The notes beneath the pieces are model-generated. The model was not told where the DNA came from, made no database searches, and saw only the letters and a list, made by a program, of their open reading frames with translations. From CAYWEM01 sp964457225 (GTDB lineage Bacteria > Acidobacteriota > Aminicenantia > UBA2199), in NCBI GenBank assembly GCA_964457225.1, contig CAYWEM010000018.1, positions 1-50,214 on the forward strand: a stretch of 50,214 bases of DNA. The letters run 5' to 3'. Of this stretch, positions 15,138 through 22,173 are shown one piece after another. The translations under genes were made by a program, and so were the position numbers. Position 1 is the first letter of the stretch. Each line of letters begins with the position of its first letter.

Positions 15138-17855
15138 ATGAAAAAAGGAACTGAACAGTCGATGGAAACCAAGCAGTCGGAAACCGCCGGACTGCAGCAC
15201 AGGATAGAAGAATTAACCCGGTATGGAGAATTCCAGAAAAGCCTGATAGAAATGCTGTACTCCATGGCGGATGCAGTTGACCTCAGCGAGGTCATCGGCC
15301 GGGTGCATAGCCGGCTTGCACAACTCATCGAAGTGCATAACCTCTACGTTGCCTTGTATGATCCCAGGGCGGAGCGTTATGAGTTTCCTTATCATGTCGA
15401 TGAAAAGGACCAGGTTCGCCGGCACCGTCCTGAAGAACTGAAAAAGAGCCTCACCGATTACGTTCGCCGCTGCGGCCGGGCCATGCTGGTAGATGAGCCG
15501 GAACACCAGCGCCTGATGGACGCCGGTGAAGTCGAGCTGGTCGGCACTCCCTCCCCCTGCTGGCTGGGCATTCCCCTGCGGACACCGGAAGGAGTGATCG
15601 GAGTCCTGGCCGTACAGAGTTACGAGCTGAACCGGGCTTACAGCGAAAGCGACCTCCAGCTGCTTCAACTGGTGGGAGACAGCCTGGCCGCGATCATGGA
15701 AAGACAGCACCGTGAAAAAGAACTGCGGGCCTATCGTCGGCATCTCGAAGATCAGGTCAACCAACGCACCCGGGAACTGGAGGAGACAAATCAGCGCCTG
15801 CTGCTGGAGATAGGAGAACGCCAGCAATCGGAGGCCCTGCAGTCGGCCCTGTTCCGCATCGCCGACGAGGCCAGCCAGGCACTTGACCTGCCGGCTTTTT
15901 ACCAGGCCGTGCATGGCATTGTAAGTGAATGGGTTTACGCCCGCAATTTTTACATCGCCTTGCTCGATAAAGAAAAAAACCAGTTGACTTTTCCCTATTA
16001 CGTCGATGAATTCGACCTGCCTCCCGAAGCTCCCGAGTCACTGGGAAAAGGAATGACTGAATACGTTTTGCGCAAGGGCAAATCGGTGCTTTGCGATGAA
16101 AAAAGGATACTGGAACTTGAGAAAGCAGGTGAAATAGAGCTGATCGGGACACCCTCGGTCGATTGGCTTGGCATCCCCCTGCAGAACGAGGGAGGTGCTT
16201 TCGGAGTACTGGTAGTCCAGAGTTACGATCGGAATAAAAGATTGAACGAACGGGACAGATCTTTGCTGACTTTCGTTTCCCAGCACATTGCCGCGGCCAT
16301 CAACCAGTTGAACGCCCGGGAAACCCTGCGGATTTCCGAAAAAAAGTTCCGTACCCTGTTCGAGGAATCCCTTGACGGTATTTGTTTTATCGACCGGGAG
16401 GCCCGCTTCCGTGAATTGAACCCGGCCGGCCTGAGGATGTTTTCCTGTCGTGACAACCTCGAGTTCGCCGCGCTTGACCAGGATTCGGACTTGTTCTTAT
16501 CAAGTGCCGACCGGCTCAAACTGCTGGATGAACTCCTGGTTTCGAACGGTGTTCAGGATTACGGCCTGAGTTTGCGCCGGCGAGACGGCACCCCGGTTCA
16601 CGTACTTTTAACCGCCGGCCCGGAAAAGGACGACCAGGGGATGATAGTCGGTTTTCGCGGCATCATCAGAGACATAACTGAAAAAAGGGAACTTGAAAGC
16701 CGGGTGATGCAGGCTCAGAAACTCGAATCACTGGGTCTGCTGGCCGGCGGTCTGGCCCACGATTTCAACAACATACTCGGCTCCATCGTCGGTTACGCCT
16801 CCATATTGAAAAGAACCGCCGGTTTGGACGATCAGAGCCGGTCTCAGCTCGAAGCCATTGAAAGAAACGCCTGCCGGGCTTCTGACCTGACCGGGCAACT
16901 GCTGGCTTTTGCACGAGGCGGCCAGTACGACATCAAGCCGCTTGACCTGAACACAGTGATAGAGGGCATCAAGGGTATAGTTCAACCCACCTTCGGCAAG
17001 TCGATCGCCCTGCACCTTGATCTGAGCCCGGATCTGCCGGTGGTCGAAGCCGACTTCAACCAGATTCAACAGGTCATCCTCAACCTCTGCGTCAATTCCA
17101 GGGATGCCATCCCCGACAGCGGCCATATCACCATTCGCACCTGCTCACAGCAGGTGGATGCCCAACAGGCTGAAAAAAACCAGGTGAAAGCCGGGCTGTT
17201 CGCGGCCATGTCAGTTATAGACAGCGGCAGCGGCATTCCCGCCGAACTGCTCGAACGCATATTCGATCCATTTTTCACAACCAAGGGACAGGATAAGGGT
17301 ACCGGCCTGGGGTTGGCCATGGTATACGGAGTGGTGAAAAATCACGGTGGATTCATCCAAGTGGAAAGCGACCAGGGCCGGGGGTCGACTTTTACGGTTT
17401 TACTGCCGGCCGGTTCCGGCGCGCCCGCCGAGTTGACCCCCGCGGTTGAAGAACACGAGGAATTAGCCAGGGGGAGGGAGACCATCCTGATCATCGATGA
17501 CGAGGACGATATCCGGGAAATGGTCCAGGAAATGCTTCAGCTCAACGGCTACCGGACCATCGCCAGCGCCGATCCCCTTGCCGGGCTGGAACTCTATGCC
17601 GGCCGCCGCCGGGAAATTGACATGATCATTCTTGACCTGATCATGCCCGGCCTGGGCGGAGCGGAAACTTTTGAGCGCCTGCAGCGGATTGATCCGGGAG
17701 TCAAGGTGCTGATTTCTTCAGGTTACCAGGAAGATGAAACCGTGCAGAAATTAATAGCCAGGGGTGTACTGGGGTTCATTCAAAAACCCTACAACATGGA
17801 AAAGCTGACCAGCGCGGTGCGCCGCGTACTGGACCACGACCAGACATCCGGCTGA
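15138..17855 (+). CDS. Hybrid histidine kinase with duplicated GAF domains (GAF-GAF-PAS-HisKA-HATPase-REC)
   Basis: This cytoplasmic hybrid kinase has about 905 residues. Candidate ATG starts lie at 15105, 15138 and 15162. None has a strong ribosome site; 15162 has AAGGA about 12 bases away. Two GAF-like domains are clear internal duplicates: both share a Y/FxxALxD start, a TPSxxWLGIPL core and a GVLxVQSY end. A coiled coil separates them (about residues 190-230 from 15138). A PAS domain follows, then a NtrB-type HisKA with GGLAHDFNN (His about 541) and an ATPase with NLCVNSRDA, DSGSGI and GTGLGLA. A C-terminal receiver has LDLIMPG and QKPYN. It is separate from the other kinase clusters, and its partner is unknown. 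Confidence 0.9.
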   Translation: MKKGTEQSMETKQSETAGLQHRIEELTRYGEFQKSLIEMLYSMADAVDLSEVIGRVHSRLAQLIEVHNLYVALYDPRAERYEFPYHVDEKDQVRRHRPEELKKSLTDYVRRCGRAMLVDEPEHQRLMDAGEVELVGTPSPCWLGIPLRTPEGVIGVLAVQSYELNRAYSESDLQLLQLVGDSLAAIMERQHREKELRAYRRHLEDQVNQRTRELEETNQRLLLEIGERQQSEALQSALFRIADEASQALDLPAFYQAVHGIVSEWVYARNFYIALLDKEKNQLTFPYYVDEFDLPPEAPESLGKGMTEYVLRKGKSVLCDEKRILELEKAGEIELIGTPSVDWLGIPLQNEGGAFGVLVVQSYDRNKRLNERDRSLLTFVSQHIAAAINQLNARETLRISEKKFRTLFEESLDGICFIDREARFRELNPAGLRMFSCRDNLEFAALDQDSDLFLSSADRLKLLDELLVSNGVQDYGLSLRRRDGTPVHVLLTAGPEKDDQGMIVGFRGIIRDITEKRELESRVMQAQKLESLGLLAGGLAHDFNNILGSIVGYASILKRTAGLDDQSRSQLEAIERNACRASDLTGQLLAFARGGQYDIKPLDLNTVIEGIKGIVQPTFGKSIALHLDLSPDLPVVEADFNQIQQVILNLCVNSRDAIPDSGHITIRTCSQQVDAQQAEKNQVKAGLFAAMSVIDSGSGIPAELLERIFDPFFTTKGQDKGTGLGLAMVYGVVKNHGGFIQVESDQGRGSTFTVLLPAGSGAPAELTPAVEEHEELARGRETILIIDDEDDIREMVQEMLQLNGYRTIASADPLAGLELYAGRRREIDMIILDLIMPGLGGAETFERLQRIDPGVKVLISSGYQEDETVQKLIARGVLGFIQKPYNMEKLTSAVRRVLDHDQTSG

Positions 17856-17868
17856 TTTTCCAGGCTTG

Positions 17869-17897
17869 TTGACAACAGGGGGAACTGGTGTTATATT
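17869..17897 (+). promoter_or_regulatory. Near-consensus sigma70 promoter of the lexA-dinB-dnaE2 operon
   Basis: TTGACA (17869-17874), a 17-base spacer and TATATT (17892-17897) form one of the strongest promoter matches in the window. The start point would fall near 17904, only about 12 bases before the lexA ATG, so the leader is very short and has no recognisable ribosome site. Confidence 0.75.
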
Positions 17898-17905
17898 TTA
17901 GCCGG

Positions 17906-17926
17906 TGCGAACAAAATGCGAACAAA
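17906..17926 (+). promoter_or_regulatory. Putative LexA operator (direct repeat GAAC-N7-GAAC)
   Basis: TGCGAACAAA occurs at 17906-17915 and again at 17917-17926, an 11-base period. The core GAAC (17909-17912) N7 GAAC (17920-17923) is the reverse complement of GTTC-N7-GTTC, the LexA box known from Alphaproteobacteria. It sits just downstream of the predicted start point and covers the lexA start codon, as expected for autorepression. Function is inferred. Confidence 0.55.
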
Positions 17927-18503
17927 GATAACGGCCAGGCAACAACTCGTGTTGAGCAAAATAAGGGCCTGGACGGCTGAAAACGGCCGCCTGCCTACGG
18001 TCAGGGAAGTGGCCGCCGCCGCCGGCCTGCGTTCACCGGCTACGGCTCATGGTTACCTGTGCCGCCTGGCTGATGCCGGCCTGGTACAGCGCCGGGGGCG
18101 CTCTTGGCGGCTGGCGGAAAGCGACGATGGAGTGCCGCTGGTCGGCATGGTGCCGGCCGGTTCACCTTTGGAAATGTTCAGCGCTCTCGGCGAAGAAGTG
18201 GAAATTCCTGCCTGGATGGCGGAAAAGGGGGCGGAGGTGGTGGCTTTCAGGGTGCGCGGCGAGAGCATGAGCGACGCCTACATCCAGGAGGATGACCTGG
18301 TGGTGATCAAGCTTTGCCGCCAGGCGCAGAACGGCGACATGGTGGTGGCCTGGCTTGAGGAAGACGGCGCCATAACCCTGAAAAGACTCAAGAGCTGTGA
18401 TAACGGTTTTTGCCTGGTGCCGGAAAATCCCGCCTACCAGGCGATCAACGCCCCCTTTCAACTGGTGGGCAAGGTGATCGGTGTATTGAGAAAATACCGA
18501 TGA
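17916..18503 (+). CDS. lexA: LexA repressor
   Basis: LexA represses DNA-damage genes and cleaves itself when RecA filaments form. The protein has 195 residues. The N-terminal winged helix (about 1-65) includes LPTVREVAAAAGLRSPATAH as the recognition region. The cleavage site is the Ala81-Gly82 bond in VPAGSP. The catalytic dyad is Ser117 (GESM) and Lys156 (ITLKRL). The N-terminal domain is shorter at the linker than in E. coli LexA, and its recognition helix differs, so its box need not be the E. coli type. It is the first gene of a damage operon: its stop overlaps the dinB start by four bases (ATGA). A direct-repeat operator covers its start. Confidence 0.95.
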   Translation: MRTKITARQQLVLSKIRAWTAENGRLPTVREVAAAAGLRSPATAHGYLCRLADAGLVQRRGRSWRLAESDDGVPLVGMVPAGSPLEMFSALGEEVEIPAWMAEKGAEVVAFRVRGESMSDAYIQEDDLVVIKLCRQAQNGDMVVAWLEEDGAITLKRLKSCDNGFCLVPENPAYQAINAPFQLVGKVIGVLRKYR

Positions 18504-19681
18504 AGGCACCCTTTTTCATGCACATCGACATAGACGCTTTTTTTGCCTCCGTTGAGGTACTCATGGATCCGCGCCTGCGGGGATTGCCCCTGGTGGTCGG
18601 CGGGCTGGCCGAAGAAAGGGGAGTGGTATGCGCGGCTTCATACGAAGCCCGCGCCTACGGTGTTCATTCCGGCATGGCCCTGCGCATTGCAGCCCAGCGC
18701 TGTCCGCAGGCCGTTTTCCGGCGCGGGCGCCACAGCCTCTACAGCCAGGTTTCCCGGAGCTTCTTCAACTGCCTGCATCGCTTTTCGCCCCGGGTGGAAG
18801 AGATGTCGATAGACGAGGCCTATCTCGACTTGTCCGGCTCGGCTTACCTGGCGCCCTCGGTTTACCAGTTGGCCCAGGAGATCAAGGAAAGCGTACAGCA
18901 GGAGATCGGCCTCACTGTTTCCGCCGGCCTGGCCTATTCCCGGCTGGGGGCCAAGCTGGCCACGGAGGCGGCCAAGCCCGGCGGCCTCTTCCGACTGCAT
19001 GATGAACGGGAATGGCTGGACCAGGTCAGCCTGGAAAAAATCCCCGGCATCGGACCGCATACCCTGGCGATCCTGCAGGGGCTGGGAGTTGCCCGGGGCG
19101 GTGAACTTCGCCGCCGGCACCCGCTTCTCTGGAAGCGCTTTATCGGCGCGCCCTGCGGTCCTCCGGACAGTTGCCGGGCGGTCAGGCCGGCGGCCAGTGC
19201 CAGCCGCGAAACCACTTTTCCCGATGACATAGCCGACCAGGAGATGATAGAAGCTCACCTGGCCTACCTGAGTGACCGCCTGGCCATGCACCTGCTGAGG
19301 GAAGGCATCTACGCCGGCCGGCTCGAGGTCAAGCTGCGTTTCAGTGATTTTTCCACCCACACCAGCCGCTGTTCACTGCCTTATCCGACCCGTTCCTGTT
19401 TTCTGCTGCGCCGCACGGCGACCCGACTTTGTCGGGCCCTGCGGCAAAAACGGCGCCTGCCCCTGCGTCTGGTCGGAGTCAAGGTCGATGATCTGCAAAC
19501 AGATCCCAACCTGTTGCCGATTTTCTCAGGCAAAGATGAAGACTTGAGCGGAGGCATCGGCCGGGTCCGGGAAAAATTCGGCGGCACGGCCATCTGCAGC
19601 GGCCGGGAAATGCTGCTGGGCAAGCTTTATGCCCGGGAGCGCGAAAGCCTGGTTCTGAAAACCGCTTCACTGACCAAATGA
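18500..19681 (+). CDS. dinB: DinB-like Y-family DNA polymerase (Pol IV type)
   Basis: This translesion polymerase inserts nucleotides opposite damaged bases. The start is the ATG at 18500 overlapping the lexA stop; the frame is open upstream but overlaps lexA. It has 393 residues. The active site is intact: D10 in HIDIDAFFASVE, steric-gate F15, and D105/E106 in SIDEAYLDL. A helix-hairpin-helix IPGIGPHTLAILQGLG lies in the thumb, and a little-finger domain follows (about 235-360). Intact metal ligands argue against it being ImuB, the catalytically dead Y-family relative that normally accompanies DnaE2. It overlaps dnaE2 by four bases. No canonical clamp-binding motif is seen at its C-terminus. 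Confidence 0.93.
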   Translation: MKAPFFMHIDIDAFFASVEVLMDPRLRGLPLVVGGLAEERGVVCAASYEARAYGVHSGMALRIAAQRCPQAVFRRGRHSLYSQVSRSFFNCLHRFSPRVEEMSIDEAYLDLSGSAYLAPSVYQLAQEIKESVQQEIGLTVSAGLAYSRLGAKLATEAAKPGGLFRLHDEREWLDQVSLEKIPGIGPHTLAILQGLGVARGGELRRRHPLLWKRFIGAPCGPPDSCRAVRPAASASRETTFPDDIADQEMIEAHLAYLSDRLAMHLLREGIYAGRLEVKLRFSDFSTHTSRCSLPYPTRSCFLLRRTATRLCRALRQKRRLPLRLVGVKVDDLQTDPNLLPIFSGKDEDLSGGIGRVREKFGGTAICSGREMLLGKLYARERESLVLKTASLTK

Positions 19682-22173
19682 ATTACCTGCCCCTGCGGGT
19701 ACGCTCGGTTTTTTCCCGCGGCCGGGGAGCGACCGTGCCGGCTGAACTGGCTCTTTACCTGCATCGTCAAGGTCTTTCCCGATTGCCGGTCTGTGACCCT
19801 GAAAGCTTGCTGGCCTGGGAATACTTCAGGGAGGAGGCCGAAAAGCACGGCCTGGATTTCATGCCCGGGCTGGAAGTCAGCGCGGGCAGGCAGGGGGAAA
19901 TGCTGGTGTTTCCCTGCCGCGACCAGGGCCTGCCCGTCTTGCTGGAATTACACAACGGCCTGGCGCCGGATGACTTGCATGACTGCACGGTGGTTTTCCT
20001 GCCGGCCCTGCAGGATTACGATTTCATTGACCGGCTCCGGGCCCGGGTGGCCCCGGGGCGACTGTATCTGGGCCTGACCTGGAATTCCCGGCGCTGGCTG
20101 GTGACTGCCGCTCAAAACCTTGAACTGCCGCTGGTCTGGGCCAATCCCTGGTGCTGGCAGGGAGACAGCTCCAGGTACCGGGTGATTTGCTCTGTATTCC
20201 GGCACCTGCCCTGGCCGGAAGCGGCCCGAATGGAACTGAGCTTCGAAGGGCCGATCCCCGCCTCGGCCGTTGTTCGGCGCTGGGGCAGGGCCGGCCGGGA
20301 AGCACTGGAAAACACCCTGCGCCTGGCCCGCAGCCTGCATTTTTCGTTCAATCCGGGAACACAGGGCCGGAATGCCGGTGAACAGGAACTGATCGCCCTG
20401 GTAGGGCAAAAACTGAACCAGTGCCGGGCCGGCGAAGCCGAGAGAAGCAGGGCGGCCCGCGAACTTCAGGTCATAAACGGCCTGGCGGCCGCTCACGCTT
20501 TCCTGATCGCCGCCGACCTGGCATCCTTTTGCCGCTCGGCTGATATTTACTTCAACCTGCGCGGCTCATCGGCCGCTTCTTTTGTACTCCACCTGCTGGG
20601 GCTTTCCCGCTGCAATCCTTTGCGCCACGGGCTGATGTCCGAGCGATTTCTGAGCAGTCTGCGCGGCGATTTGCCCGACATAGACATCGACATCGAGGCC
20701 GGGCGCCGTGAAGAGGTGCTGGCATGGGTGGCCGACCGCTACCGGGGGCGGACCGCCTTCATCTCCAGCCACAAGTTTTTCGGCGGCCGTTCAGCTCTTT
20801 ACGACACGGCCCGGGTATTCGGCTACAGCGCCGCCGAGGCCCAGGACCTGGCCAAAAAAGTGCCGATGTTTTCCAGGCCCGCCGATCTGCTGGAAGCATC
20901 GAACTGTGCTCCGGCTGAAATACTGCGGGCCGCCGCCCGGCTTGATGGAGTTTTTCGTGAACTTTCCCTGCACGTCGGCGGAGTGATTTTCACCCCCGGA
21001 TCGGCAAACCGGGATTTTCCGCTTGACAACGCCCCTGAAGGATTCTGCCAGACTGTCTGGGATCGCCGGACCGTGGAAAGAATGCGCCTGTTCAAGATAG
21101 ATCTGCTTTCTCTGAGAGGGTTCAGCGTTATCGCCCAACAGGCCTTGCACGGTAAACCCCGGCAAGGGCATGAAACAACCTGGCGGAACATAAGAGACGC
21201 GGCCACCGTCGGTTGTTTCCAACTGGAAAGCCCTCTGGCCAGGGAAAACCTGCTGGCCGCACGCCCGGCTGACCTGGTTGACCTGGCGGCCTGCCTGGCC
21301 GTGATCCGACCAGGCCCGGCCCGGGCGGGCATGAAAAAAGCTTACCTGGAGCGAAGAAGCCCGGCTCATCCTCTGCTGGGTCGTCTTTTCCCGCACACCA
21401 GGGGGACCCTGCTTTACGAAGAACAGGTGTCCCTGCTGTTGCATGAAACCAGCGGCTGGAGCCTGGAGCAATGCGAAGAAACCAGGCGCCGGCTCAGGCG
21501 CGGCGCCTCGCCGGCCTTGGCCGGAGATTACCTGAAAGCAGGCCTGGCCCGCGGCTGGCGCGCAGATGAACTGCAGCTGTTCTGGCGGCTGGCCGCCGAT
21601 TTCTCCCTGTACGCTTTCTGCCAGGCCCACAGCGTCGCCCTGGCTTATTCCGCTTATCTCTCGGCCTGGCTGAAGAGCAACGATCCATTGACTTTTTTCT
21701 GCCGCCTTTTCAATGCCGGCGGAGGATACTATCCCTTGCCTGTATACATCGAAGAAGCTCGTCGCTGGGGATTGCAGGTGTTGCCTCCGGACGTATGCCG
21801 CAGCCAGGCCTGGTTTCAGGTCGAGTCCGGGGCCTTGCGCACCGGGCTTTGTTTCATCAGGGGGGTGGGGCAAAAAACGGCCCGTCGGATCATCGAGACC
21901 AGGAGGAACGGTTTTTCCGACCTGATGGATTTCATGCGGCGGACCCGCTGCAGTGAAAAAGAAGTATCCCTGCTCCTTTCGGCCGCCGCCCTGGATGAAA
22001 TAAGCGCGGTCGATATTCCGCGGCCGGAAAAAGAAAAAAAATGGCAGGCCGCGCTCGGTTTTCAACCCGGAGAATCATTGGCTCCAAGCGCCGCTGATCG
22101 TGAAAAAGCGCCCTTGCCTGCCGCTGCTTGCAAAAAGAGCCGCTTTTCCCTATCATTATCAGATGAAGCATAA
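19678..22173 (+). CDS. dnaE2: Short DnaE2/ImuC-like C-family DNA polymerase with degenerate PHP domain
   Basis: This is an error-prone replicative-type polymerase of 831 residues, well below the roughly 1000-1100 usual for DnaE2. The palm is intact: D334 and D336 in LPDIDIDIE, D475 in FKIDLLSLR, and the RGSSAAS loop at 295-301. The fingers and tandem HhH (IRGVGQKTARRI) follow. The N-terminal PHP domain is eroded. The metal-binding LHVHS reads LRVRS (6-10) and the TDH motif reads CDP (39-41), although GLE (64-66) remains. Little follows the HhH, so the OB-fold region is absent. QAALGF (790-795) could be a degenerate clamp-binding motif. It is co-transcribed with lexA and dinB by overlapping starts, so it should be damage-induced. 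Confidence 0.88.
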   Translation: MNYLPLRVRSVFSRGRGATVPAELALYLHRQGLSRLPVCDPESLLAWEYFREEAEKHGLDFMPGLEVSAGRQGEMLVFPCRDQGLPVLLELHNGLAPDDLHDCTVVFLPALQDYDFIDRLRARVAPGRLYLGLTWNSRRWLVTAAQNLELPLVWANPWCWQGDSSRYRVICSVFRHLPWPEAARMELSFEGPIPASAVVRRWGRAGREALENTLRLARSLHFSFNPGTQGRNAGEQELIALVGQKLNQCRAGEAERSRAARELQVINGLAAAHAFLIAADLASFCRSADIYFNLRGSSAASFVLHLLGLSRCNPLRHGLMSERFLSSLRGDLPDIDIDIEAGRREEVLAWVADRYRGRTAFISSHKFFGGRSALYDTARVFGYSAAEAQDLAKKVPMFSRPADLLEASNCAPAEILRAAARLDGVFRELSLHVGGVIFTPGSANRDFPLDNAPEGFCQTVWDRRTVERMRLFKIDLLSLRGFSVIAQQALHGKPRQGHETTWRNIRDAATVGCFQLESPLARENLLAARPADLVDLAACLAVIRPGPARAGMKKAYLERRSPAHPLLGRLFPHTRGTLLYEEQVSLLLHETSGWSLEQCEETRRRLRRGASPALAGDYLKAGLARGWRADELQLFWRLAADFSLYAFCQAHSVALAYSAYLSAWLKSNDPLTFFCRLFNAGGGYYPLPVYIEEARRWGLQVLPPDVCRSQAWFQVESGALRTGLCFIRGVGQKTARRIIETRRNGFSDLMDFMRRTRCSEKEVSLLLSAAALDEISAVDIPRPEKEKKWQAALGFQPGESLAPSAADREKAPLPAAACKKSRFSLSLSDEA

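Noticed and set aside
18500..19681. Naming the Y-family polymerase ImuB because it precedes dnaE2
   Set aside because: ImuB lacks the catalytic acidic residues, while this protein has all of them plus a normal steric-gate Phe.
20791..22065. A 424-codon minus-strand open frame opposite dnaE2
   Set aside because: It is antisense to a clear polymerase. It has no ribosome site or recognisable domain and is rich in Gln/Gly/Pro as expected for a shadow frame.
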